A stretch of DNA of 55,335 nucleotides from assembly GCA_029940535.1 (NCBI GenBank), contig JAPYUM010000020.1, positions 1 through 55,335 on the forward strand. Reading direction: 5' to 3'. The position numbers were made by a program, and so were the translations under genes. The stretch comes from Vicinamibacterales bacterium. Its GTDB lineage: Bacteria > Acidobacteriota > Vicinamibacteria > Vicinamibacterales > UBA8438. Below are positions 26,612-33,719 of the stretch, piece after piece (the stretch's first letter is position 1; the number at the start of each line of letters is the position of its first letter). The notes beneath the pieces are model-generated. The model did no database searches, was not told the DNA's origin, and saw only the letters and a list, made by a program, of their open reading frames with translations.

Positions 26612-26629
26612 CTGGTCGAGAACGACCAG
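26612..26629 (-). terminator. Hairpin downstream of BMC-H gene
   Basis: Perfect 7-base stem CTGGTCG/CGACCAG with a 4-base loop, 10 bases beyond the BMC-H stop and ahead of the BMC-P genes. There is no U-run, so it is more likely a partial terminator or an mRNA 3'-end stabiliser than a full stop. Confidence 0.5.
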
Positions 26630-26639
26630 TCGGGCGGAA

Positions 26640-26927
26640 TCACTTGCCGGCGCTCTTGCCGATAGGCAGCACGTCTTCGAGGTCGGCGTGGGGACGCGGA
26701 ATGACATGCACGGAGACCAGTTCGCCGACTCGCCGCGCTGCCGCCGCGCCGGCATCAGTCGCCGCCTTCACGGCCGCCACGTCGCCTCGCACGATGGTCG
26801 TCACGAACCCCGCACCGATCTTCTCCCAGCCGATCAGCGTGACGTTGGCGGCCTTCACCATGGCATCCGACGCTTCGATCATCGCGACGAGTCCCTTTGT
26901 CTCCACCATGCCGAGCGCCTCGCCCAT
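26640..26927 (-). CDS. BMC-H hexameric shell protein
   Basis: 95 aa. Single BMC domain: [22 protein letters not shown] at the N-terminus and [21 protein letters not shown] in the middle, with VHVIPRPH near the C-terminus. Hexamers tile the facets of microcompartment shells, and the loop at KIGAG lines the central pore (KIGSG or GIGSG in many relatives). This is the only BMC-H in the window and there is no BMC-T. A perfect AGGAGG six bases from the ATG suggests strong translation, as expected for the major shell component. Confidence 0.96.
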   Translation of the reverse strand: MGEALGMVETKGLVAMIEASDAMVKAANVTLIGWEKIGAGFVTTIVRGDVAAVKAATDAGAAAARRVGELVSVHVIPRPHADLEDVLPIGKSAGK

Positions 26928-26933
26928 GATTTA

Positions 26934-26939
26934 CCTCCT
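26934..26939 (-). promoter_or_regulatory. Perfect Shine-Dalgarno sequence of BMC-H
   Basis: AGGAGG six bases before the ATG. It is the strongest ribosome-binding site among the BMC genes, the others being weak or stop-start coupled. Confidence 0.85.
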
Positions 26940-26961
26940 AGTGTGCCGCACCGCAACAGCA

Positions 26962-26975
26962 GTCCTTTCAAGGAC
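26962..26975 (-). other. Hairpin between aldolase stop and BMC-H
   Basis: GTCCT-TGAA-AGGAC (extendable to a six-base stem) begins one base after the aldolase TAG. With the hairpin at 26612-26629 it brackets the BMC-H reading frame, a layout that can give one gene of an operon a more stable mRNA segment. Confidence 0.45.
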
Positions 26976-26976
26976 A

Positions 26977-27828
26977 CTAACGCAGCTGGTTGACAGCATC
27001 CGCAATCAACGCCGTGAGTTCGCGGTATGTTAGTCGAACTTCATCATCCAGACCTAGCGCCGCGGCGCTCGGCCCCGACGCCGGGGTCACCAACCGGGCA
27101 TCGGGACTCGACGGCGCGTCCACGGTCTGGCAACTGACCTCATCCCCGACCTCCTGATCCGGTGCGCACAACGGCGCCGGCGCCGCAATCCCGTATCGAT
27201 CGCGCAGGCTCTGGAGACGATCGACCTCTTCACGTGATAGCACCCGCTCCCCGCCCAGTTGCCTCGCCACCAGACTGATACGGGCGAAATGCTCGACCGT
27301 CTCCATCTTGTAATAGGCCGCGAACAACTCCTGGGCCACCGTCAATGCCCCATGATTGGCCAGCAGCAACCCGTCGTGGGCACTGATGTAGTGCCGCACG
27401 GCGTCGGCCAGTTCAGCCGTCGAAGGTGTCCCATAGTCGGCGATCGGAATGCTCCCCAGCGTGGTGACCACTTCGGCCAGGACCGCTCGGTCCAGCGGAA
27501 TCCCAGCCACCGCGAACCCCGTCGCCGTGGGCGGGTGCGCATGCACGACGGCATTGATCTCCGGTCTGTGTTCATAAACCGCCAGATGCATCAGAATCTC
27601 GGACGAGGCCTCACGATCACCGGTCAGCTTCCGGCCGGCCAGGTCGGTCGTGACCATCATGTCCGGCGTCATGAACCCCTTCGACACGCCGGTGGGCGTC
27701 AGCAGCAGGCGGTCGTCATCGAGCCGGACGCTGATATTGCCATCGTTCGACGCCACGAACCCACGGGCGTAGACACGCCGACCGATCTCGACGATGTCGG
27801 CCCGAAGACGTTCCTCGACCTGCATCAT
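26977..27828 (-). CDS. Class II (fuculose-phosphate type) aldolase with C-terminal encapsulation-like peptide
   Basis: 283 aa from ATG 27828, overlapping the YHS gene stop (ATGA). Residues 1-215 form the aldolase II domain. Catalytic Glu77 lies in EASSEILMH, zinc ligands His96 and His98 in VVHAHPP, and a third His in LLANHGALTV. Family members cleave sugar 1-phosphates to DHAP and lactaldehyde or glycolaldehyde. A low-complexity Pro/Ser/Ala linker (about 215-258) ends in an amphipathic helix (DEVRLTYRELTALIADAV). This is the usual layout of a peptide that docks enzymes to the inner BMC shell. Likely the signature enzyme of the compartment. Confidence 0.9.
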   Translation of the reverse strand: MMQVEERLRADIVEIGRRVYARGFVASNDGNISVRLDDDRLLLTPTGVSKGFMTPDMMVTTDLAGRKLTGDREASSEILMHLAVYEHRPEINAVVHAHPPTATGFAVAGIPLDRAVLAEVVTTLGSIPIADYGTPSTAELADAVRHYISAHDGLLLANHGALTVAQELFAAYYKMETVEHFARISLVARQLGGERVLSREEVDRLQSLRDRYGIAAPAPLCAPDQEVGDEVSCQTVDAPSSPDARLVTPASGPSAAALGLDDEVRLTYRELTALIADAVNQLR

Positions 27829-28100
27829 GCGCCTTTGGCAGTTGCGCGTTGCCCCTGCTGAAAGCCGGTTCGGCAATCTTCTGAGCAGAAGTGGTGGGTT
27901 TCACCCTTGTGACGCAGGGTGATGGCTCGGCTCCGATCAATATAGGTGCCGCAGGCCGGATCACGCACCAGCGACACCGCCTTCGTGGGCGGTACCTGAG
28001 GCCGGGTCGTCGCGCCCTGGGCGAGTCCAGCCAGAAACTTCCAAGCCAGCCGCAGCAGGACCACTGTGATGAGAAACCGGATCAGCCAACCAAACACCAT
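27825..28100 (-). CDS. Membrane-anchored YHS/PP0621-like cysteine-rich protein
   Basis: 91 aa. An N-terminal membrane helix (LIRFLITVVLLRLAWKFLAGL) is followed by a YHS-type metal-binding segment with DPACGTYI and HHFCSEDCRTGF. Related proteins are small, often next to metal or sulfur genes, and of unknown function. The stop overlaps the aldolase start, so it belongs to the BMC operon, which is unusual for shell loci. Starts 15 bases after the TPR gene. Confidence 0.75.
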   Translation of the reverse strand: MVFGWLIRFLITVVLLRLAWKFLAGLAQGATTRPQVPPTKAVSLVRDPACGTYIDRSRAITLRHKGETHHFCSEDCRTGFQQGQRATAKGA

Positions 28101-28115
28101 CGGTGGCTCAGTCTG

Positions 28116-28685
28116 CTAATGAACCGCGCGGAGACTCTCGAGCGCCTCGGTCGCCGCGAGCGCTTCGGCACTGCCCGGAGCCACACGCAGGACCTCTTCC
28201 CAGGCGGACATGGCGCCGGCGAGGTCACGATTACCGAATGCGCGGACCATTCCGAGACTGAGAAACGTCTTGGGGTGCGCCGGATCCATCTCGAGTGACC
28301 GATCAAACTGGGCGAGCGCACGTTCGGTATCCTCCAGATAGTAGTAGGCCAGGGCCAGGTCGGTGCTGACGTCGACCTCGTCGGGCTCCATCTCCAACAC
28401 CGCTTCATACCAGGGGACCGCTTCCTCAAACCGTTGGGCATAGAAATAGAGGTTACCGAGGTCCACACGGGCTTGGGTGTCGGCCGGTGATTGTTCGGCC
28501 GCCTGACGCAGCTCTGCGGCCCGGGTCTCGTCGACCGGCGGCACGGCGGGCCCCGACTCCACCGACGACGACGCGTTGGCGACGGTCACCGGCTCGACCG
28601 GGCGCTGGGACCAGACGACCCACCCCATCAACCCGCACGCGACCCCGAGCGAGACGACGAGCGGCAACGGTTCGATACGTGTCAT
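28116..28685 (-). CDS. Membrane-anchored TPR protein
   Basis: 189 aa from ATG 28685 (ATG 28724 is an alternative). One N-terminal membrane segment (LPLVVSLGVACGLMGWVVWS), then about three TPR units. These are ARVDLGNLYFYAQRFEEAVPWYEAV, a unit at VSTDLALAYYYLEDTERAL, and one at TFLSLGMVRAFGNRDLAGAM. This CcmH/NrfG-like layout suggests an assembly or scaffold role. It heads the run that leads into the YHS, aldolase and shell genes. A GCCCGA/TCGGGC hairpin (28793-28807) lies upstream, between it and pdxJ. Confidence 0.75.
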   Translation of the reverse strand: MTRIEPLPLVVSLGVACGLMGWVVWSQRPVEPVTVANASSSVESGPAVPPVDETRAAELRQAAEQSPADTQARVDLGNLYFYAQRFEEAVPWYEAVLEMEPDEVDVSTDLALAYYYLEDTERALAQFDRSLEMDPAHPKTFLSLGMVRAFGNRDLAGAMSAWEEVLRVAPGSAEALAATEALESLRAVH

Positions 28686-28834
28686 GGCGGTACGGGAGTA
28701 TGACTCTGCGCTCTCGTCGATCATAGCAGCCTGTGATAGTTCTACCACCGCGGCTACCACCCCGCGGCGCGGGCGCGGGCCGAACGCGACCAGCCCGAAA
28801 GTCGGGCGTGTGGCCCCACCCCGACTCGTCTGGA

Positions 28835-29545
28835 CTAGCGTACGAGCATGATCATTTCCCGTACCGCTCGTTCCAGGCCAACCAACACCGCCCGGGAGAT
28901 GATGCTATGGCCAATGTTGAGCTCGACGATCTCGGGGATGGCGGCTACCAGCCCAACGTTGACATACGTCAGGCCGTGGCCACCCAGCACTTCGAGTCCG
29001 TCCGTGCGTGCCTGTCGCGCAGCTTGCTGGATCTTGACAATCTCCCCGGCTCGCCGCGAGGCGGGCGCGTCGGCATACGGCCCAGTATTGATTTCGATGG
29101 CCGTGGCGCCGGTCGGCCCGGCCAGCGATATCTGGTCGGGGTCGGCGTCGATGAACAGGCTTGCGGGGATCCCCGCGTCCTGCAGCCGACGCACAGCCGC
29201 ACTGATGGCCGTCTGGTTCGCCGACACATCGAGTCCACCGGTTGTCGTTACTTCGCCCGGCTCTTCCGGCACCAAGGTGACCTGATCCGGCTTCAGGGAT
29301 GACGCGATGGTCATCATCTCGTCGGTGGCCGCCATTTCCACATTCAGCCGGGTCGACACCACATCACGCAACATCCGCAGGTCGCGGTCCTGCATGTGAC
29401 GGCGGTCGCCTCGCAGATGGACGGTGATACCGTCAGCGCCGGCCAGTTCGGCCAGGGCGGCCGCGGTCACCGGCTCCGGTTCCCGCGCCCGCCGCGCCTG
29501 TCGGACAGTCGCTACGTGGTCGATGTTGACAGCCAGACGCATCAT
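28835..29545 (-). CDS. pdxJ: Pyridoxine 5'-phosphate synthase
   Basis: 236 aa. Condenses 3-amino-2-oxopropyl phosphate with deoxyxylulose 5-phosphate to form PNP. Family motifs are [16 protein letters not shown] at the N-terminus, [15 protein letters not shown] (about 40), [29 protein letters not shown] (about 90), and GHGLTYVNV with [13 protein letters not shown] near the end. It follows glmM by 12 bases, a common placement after the folP-cdaA-cdaR-glmM genes. Confidence 0.97.
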   Translation of the reverse strand: MMRLAVNIDHVATVRQARRAREPEPVTAAALAELAGADGITVHLRGDRRHMQDRDLRMLRDVVSTRLNVEMAATDEMMTIASSLKPDQVTLVPEEPGEVTTTGGLDVSANQTAISAAVRRLQDAGIPASLFIDADPDQISLAGPTGATAIEINTGPYADAPASRRAGEIVKIQQAARQARTDGLEVLGGHGLTYVNVGLVAAIPEIVELNIGHSIISRAVLVGLERAVREMIMLVR

Positions 29546-29557
29546 TCGTGCACCACC

Positions 29558-30910
29558 CTATGGCCTTACTCCCAGGTCGGCGTGCACCTGTCCCGCGATG
29601 CCTTCGGCCAGGCGTTGAATCGTCGCCTGATCCGGCCCCTCGATCATGACTCGCAGCAACGGTTCGGTCCCTGAGTAACGAACCAGCACGCGTCCCGCAT
29701 CGGCCAGTTGCCGCTCCGCCGCGGCGACCAGCCGTGACACCTCCGGCACGTTGGCCAATGGAATCCGCTCGCGTACCTGCACGTTCAGCAGCACCTGCGG
29801 CGACGACACCAGATCGGCGGCCAGCTCAGCCAGATCGCGCCCTGTCTCGATGACCGCCCGCAGGACCAGGAGGGCGGTCGCCAACCCGTCGCCGGTCGGC
29901 AGGTGGTCGGCGACAATGATGTGTCCTGACTGCTCTCCTCCCAACGCCAGTCCGCGCGTCGCCATCTCGCTCCACACGGCGCGATCGCCGACCGCACACC
30001 GATACATCTCGATGCCGTCGGCGCGCAACGCGTGCTCGAGACCGATATTGCTCATGACGGTCGCCACGACCCCACGATGCCGAAGACGACCGGCGGCAGC
30101 GAGTCGCCGCGCCGCGATCAGCAACACCGCGTCCCCATCAATGACCGCGCCGCGATGGTCCACGAACACGACCCGGTCGCCGTCCCCGTCAAACGCCGCA
30201 CCAAGACGGCATCCCTGTTCAACCACCGCCCGCGCCACGCTCTCCGGATGAGTGGAGCCGCACTCGACGTTGATGTTGCGGCCGTCCGGACGATCGTGCG
30301 TCACGATCGGATCGAACCCCACATCGCGACACAGCTGCGGCGCGATCCGGCTGGTGGCGCCGTTGGCGCAATCGATAACCAGCCGGAAATCTGTCGGCAC
30401 CGTAACGCCGTCGAACACGCGTCTCGTGTGCATCAGGTAACCATCCACGAGACCGACTGTCTCGCCGGGCGGTGTGGCCAGCGGCGGCGGCATCGACCCC
30501 GCATCGTCGACCGTGAACGCAGCGAGACGAGCCTCGACCGCGTCGTCCACCTTCTCGCCGGACCGCGTGAACACCTTGACGCCGTTGTCCTGGAACGGGT
30601 TGTGTGACGCAGAGATGACGATGCCCGCGTGGAAACCGCCCTCGCGGGTCACGTGGGCGACAGCCGGAGTCGACAGCACTCCGGCATCGGTGACCTCCGC
30701 TCCCGCGCCGACCAAACCACGCACCAGGTGGGTCGCGACCCACGGGCCTGACTCGCGCGTATCGCGGCCAATGCACACGCGGGTCGGGGGGGCATCACCA
30801 CCAAGCGTGCGAGCGATTGCCGTGCCCAGTCGCACGAGGGTGCGCTCGTCGAGTGGCGGCGTGCCGGGCCTACCGCGAACCCCGTCGGTTCCGAACAACT
30901 CGGTGTGCAT
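29558..30910 (-). CDS. glmM: Phosphoglucosamine mutase
   Basis: 450 aa. Interconverts glucosamine 6- and 1-phosphate for UDP-GlcNAc and peptidoglycan. Features are LFGTDGVRG at the start, the phosphoserine loop VISASHNPFQDNG near residue 100, metal loop AFDGDGDRVVF near 240, sugar loop LGGEQSGHII near 325 and phosphate loop RYSGTEPLLRVM near 425. Last step of a run whose neighbours cdaA and cdaR regulate GlmM in some Gram-positives. Confidence 0.97.
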   Translation of the reverse strand: MHTELFGTDGVRGRPGTPPLDERTLVRLGTAIARTLGGDAPPTRVCIGRDTRESGPWVATHLVRGLVGAGAEVTDAGVLSTPAVAHVTREGGFHAGIVISASHNPFQDNGVKVFTRSGEKVDDAVEARLAAFTVDDAGSMPPPLATPPGETVGLVDGYLMHTRRVFDGVTVPTDFRLVIDCANGATSRIAPQLCRDVGFDPIVTHDRPDGRNINVECGSTHPESVARAVVEQGCRLGAAFDGDGDRVVFVDHRGAVIDGDAVLLIAARRLAAAGRLRHRGVVATVMSNIGLEHALRADGIEMYRCAVGDRAVWSEMATRGLALGGEQSGHIIVADHLPTGDGLATALLVLRAVIETGRDLAELAADLVSSPQVLLNVQVRERIPLANVPEVSRLVAAAERQLADAGRVLVRYSGTEPLLRVMIEGPDQATIQRLAEGIAGQVHADLGVRP

Positions 30911-30925
30911 GATTGGACGTCGCGT

Positions 30926-31837
30926 TCACTGCACGGTCACTTGCACCACCGTGGGCTCGACGGTGACGTCATCAAACGCCCGATGCGGGTCGATCGTGAC
31001 CGCCAGATTGTAGACGCCGGCCCCATGGCCGGCAAGATCGAGATACGCCGTGACGTCCTCGCCGTCGAGCTCGCGCAGCAGCTCCGGCGGTCCGAACACC
31101 GTCACAGTGACCGAGGCGGGCGTCGCCGCCCAGGCCAGCCCGTCGGCGTTGCGTGTCTGCACCGGGACGTCCTCGAGGGTCCGCTGGACAGGCTCTCTGA
31201 CGATGTCCACGGTCACTCGTGCGGCCTGCGACGTGGCAAGACGCAGGTACGGATCATCCACACCCACAGTCACCGTCGATGCGACCGGCACCGCCGTGCC
31301 GGTCACGTCGAGTGACTCCGTGATGACATGAGTCAACTCGCCCAGGCGGCTCAGTGGCCCGATGACCTCGACCATGGCTGGATCAGCCGTCACCGCCCCC
31401 ACGACGAACCCGCTGGCCGGCTCGCCTTCGACGACTGGGACCACGGGCACCAGCTTGGGCAGACCTTGTACGTCCAGCCGTAACGACACGGTCGACGGAA
31501 TGACTTGGGTCACTTCCACCCCAAGCGGTACCTGCACCAGCCCATCCGTCATGTCGAAGAGTCGGGTGCCCGGTCGCGCCGAATCCAGAGGGATGATCGC
31601 CGCGACGTCACCGGCCTCCAGGCGCCGCAGGACGCCCGACGAGCCACGCACACGGACCTCGACGCTGTCAGGCGCGTCGCCCAGGATCTCGACTCCCCCC
31701 GGCAGGTTCTCAAATTCCAGTGGGATGCGGAACCCCCGCTCCACGATCGGATCTCCTGCCACGGCCAGCCGCAGCAACACGGCCAGTGCCACCGCGAGCA
31801 CTTTCAACCCGAGACCGCGCGCAAACGGGTGCGCCAT
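30926..31837 (-). CDS. cdaR: YbbR-domain protein (CdaR-like)
   Basis: 303 aa. N-terminal membrane helix (GLKVLAVALAVLLRLAVAG), then YbbR repeats with the recurrent pattern of hydrophobic strands: PDSVEVRVRGSSGVLRRL, PSTVSLRLDVQG, PAMVEVIGPLSRL, PASVTVTVFGPPELL. In Firmicutes CdaR binds and modulates the diadenylate cyclase CdaA. The ATG shares a base with the cdaA stop (TGATG), matching that partnership. Identity rests on YbbR repeats plus position. Confidence 0.88.
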   Translation of the reverse strand: MAHPFARGLGLKVLAVALAVLLRLAVAGDPIVERGFRIPLEFENLPGGVEILGDAPDSVEVRVRGSSGVLRRLEAGDVAAIIPLDSARPGTRLFDMTDGLVQVPLGVEVTQVIPSTVSLRLDVQGLPKLVPVVPVVEGEPASGFVVGAVTADPAMVEVIGPLSRLGELTHVITESLDVTGTAVPVASTVTVGVDDPYLRLATSQAARVTVDIVREPVQRTLEDVPVQTRNADGLAWAATPASVTVTVFGPPELLRELDGEDVTAYLDLAGHGAGVYNLAVTIDPHRAFDDVTVEPTVVQVTVQ

Positions 31838-32655
31838 CAGGAATCAAGTCCCTTCGCGTCGCGACTGGTCTCCGCCGGCTTGCGATCCAACATCAATGCT
31901 TCAAGGCGATAGCGAAGCTGGTCTGCCTCCAGGTCATGCTCCATCTGTCCGTTCAGCACGAGCGATAGCCGACCCGTCTCTTCCGACACCACCAGCACAA
32001 TCGCGTCGGTGTCCTCGCTGAGCCCAATCGCCGCACGGTGCCGCGTACCAAGGTCCTTGCTCACCCGTGGATTCACGGTCAGCGGGAGGAAGCACGCGGC
32101 CGCCGCCACTCGATCTTGCTGGATGACCACGGCGCCGTCGTGCATGGGCGAGCTGGGTCTGAACACGGTCACCAGCAGGTCGTAGCTGACGGTGGCGTCG
32201 AGAGGAATCCCGCTCTCGACGTAGTTGCGCAGACCGATGTCTCGTTCGATGGCAACAATCGCCCCGATTCGTTGGTCGGCCAGCATCTGAAGCGCGACCA
32301 CCACCTCTTCGAGCGTTTCGTCGGTGGTCTCCGGCCGGCTGAGGTATCGAAAGAACGGCGCGCGCCCGAAATGGACGAGCGCGCGCCGGATATCGGTCTG
32401 GAAGATGACGATGGCGGCAAACACGATATAGCCGAACATGTCGCGGATCAGCCAGTGCGTGGTCTGCAGTGGCGTGAACTGCGACGCGTAGTACAGCCCG
32501 ATGATCAGACCTCCGCCGATAAAAATCTGCACCGCATGGGTGCGCCGAACCACCTTCAACAACTCGTAGATCAGGACGGAGACGATGGCGATATCAAGCA
32601 ACCCCCACAAACCGACCCGATCCAACGCCAGGGCGTCGGTCAGCGTCTCGGTCAT
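31837..32655 (-). CDS. cdaA: Diadenylate cyclase (c-di-AMP synthase), membrane-bound
   Basis: 272 aa. Three N-terminal hydrophobic helices (about 18-100) precede the DAC domain. The domain carries the two hallmark motifs: DGAVVIQQDRV (DGA) near residue 165 and LGTRHRAAIGLSE (RHR) near 200. It makes c-di-AMP from two ATP, a messenger for osmotic and cell-wall control in Gram-positives. It is coupled upstream to folP (ATGA overlap) and downstream to cdaR and glmM, the classic order. Presence in a genome with outer-membrane genes is noteworthy but not unique. Confidence 0.95.
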   Translation of the reverse strand: MTETLTDALALDRVGLWGLLDIAIVSVLIYELLKVVRRTHAVQIFIGGGLIIGLYYASQFTPLQTTHWLIRDMFGYIVFAAIVIFQTDIRRALVHFGRAPFFRYLSRPETTDETLEEVVVALQMLADQRIGAIVAIERDIGLRNYVESGIPLDATVSYDLLVTVFRPSSPMHDGAVVIQQDRVAAAACFLPLTVNPRVSKDLGTRHRAAIGLSEDTDAIVLVVSEETGRLSLVLNGQMEHDLEADQLRYRLEALMLDRKPAETSRDAKGLDS

Positions 32656-33545
32656 GACGGCGCTCTTTTCCGCGCCGCGTCAGTTTCTGACCGGCACGCC
32701 AGGATTCGGTCGACCACCCGAACCACCCGCCCCAGCTCGGCCACTTGATGCACCCGCACGATGTGCGCTCCCCCGAGGACCGCCGCGGTGACGGCGGCGG
32801 CGGTTTCCCATTCGCGGTCCGTCGGTCCCGCGTCGTCCTCGGGCGCCAGAAACGATTTTCGCGATGGTCCGACCAGAATCGGTCGATCCAGGGAGACCAG
32901 CTCACCGATCGACGCCAGTGCCCCGTAACTGTGCTCGGCGCGTTTGGCGAACCCCAGACCAGGGTCTACGATGATCCGAGTCCGCCCGACCCCCGAGTCG
33001 ACCGCGACGGCGATCCGGTCCGCAAGCTCGGCAACGACCTCGCGGCCAACGTCGGCGTATTCAGCGTCTCGGTACATCTCGCGCGAACGTCCTCGGTTGT
33101 GCATCAAGACCAACGCGGCGCCCCGTGCGGCGACCACCTCCGCCAACTCTGGTTCGTACAACAGCCCCGACACGTCGTTCACGATCGTAGCGCCGAGATC
33201 GAGCGCCGCTTGCGCCACCCGCACCTTGTAGGTGTCGATCGACACTGGCGCCCGGACCTGCCCCATGAGCCCCCGGAGCACCGGCACGACTCGCGCCAAC
33301 TCCTCATCGTCCGGTAGCGCCGCCGCGCCAGGGCGTGTCGACTCGCCGCCGACATCCAGCACGTCTGCTCCCGCGGCCTCCATCTGCAACGCGTGGGCCA
33401 CGGCGCGACCCGGGTCGAAGCACAGCCCCCCATCCGAGAACGAGTCGGGCGTCACGTTGACAATGCCCATGACCAGTGTTCGGTCCCCCAGTTGAAGCGG
33501 GGCGGCACCGGGCAGCGGCACGGCGTAGCGACGCCTACGGGTCAT
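32652..33545 (-). CDS. folP: Dihydropteroate synthase
   Basis: 297 aa from ATG 33545; the longer frame to 33638 adds a Cys/Arg-rich stretch unlike the family. Motifs are MGIVNVTPDSFSDGG (about 24-38), DVGGESTRPGA (about 65), TIVNDVSGL (about 105), IIVDPGLGFAK (about 180), and the terminal VRVHQV segment. It makes dihydropteroate, the sulfonamide target. ftsH ends 174 bases upstream with a strong hairpin between them, so folP may begin a separate transcript. Confidence 0.95.
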   Translation of the reverse strand: MTRRRRYAVPLPGAAPLQLGDRTLVMGIVNVTPDSFSDGGLCFDPGRAVAHALQMEAAGADVLDVGGESTRPGAAALPDDEELARVVPVLRGLMGQVRAPVSIDTYKVRVAQAALDLGATIVNDVSGLLYEPELAEVVAARGAALVLMHNRGRSREMYRDAEYADVGREVVAELADRIAVAVDSGVGRTRIIVDPGLGFAKRAEHSYGALASIGELVSLDRPILVGPSRKSFLAPEDDAGPTDREWETAAAVTAAVLGGAHIVRVHQVAELGRVVRVVDRILACRSETDAARKRAPS

Positions 33546-33686
33546 GACGTTCCAGACACAGTCGAACGGCGACCGACCCTCACGACCAACCGGCAACTGG
33601 CCGGACCTGGGAGACAGGCGTGTGCAAAGACGGCACACCCCAGACTTCGACCCACGGTGCCGCGGGAGTGGGGAACCGGTGCCAGC

Positions 33687-33711
33687 ACGCCGCGCCGGGT
33701 CGGCGCGGCGT
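33687..33711 (-). terminator. Strong hairpin after ftsH
   Basis: Perfect 10-base GC stem ACGCCGCGCC/GGCGCGGCGT with a 5-base loop, nine bases beyond the ftsH stop on the minus strand. No U-run follows, so it is best described as a Rho-assisted terminator or 3'-end stabiliser. It separates ftsH from folP. Confidence 0.6.
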
Positions 33712-33719
33712 CGTGAGCA

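Noticed and set aside
25962-26993. Long plus-strand open frame (343 codons) opposite the BMC genes
   Set aside because: The minus-strand frames are clear BMC-P and BMC-H proteins; the plus-strand translation is Ser/Thr/Arg-rich with no family pattern, a GC-rich shadow.
28733-28830. GC-rich stretch before the TPR gene as a fifth B element
   Set aside because: It has GC hairpins but lacks the GACAAT loop and the GGAGTGGGGC core.
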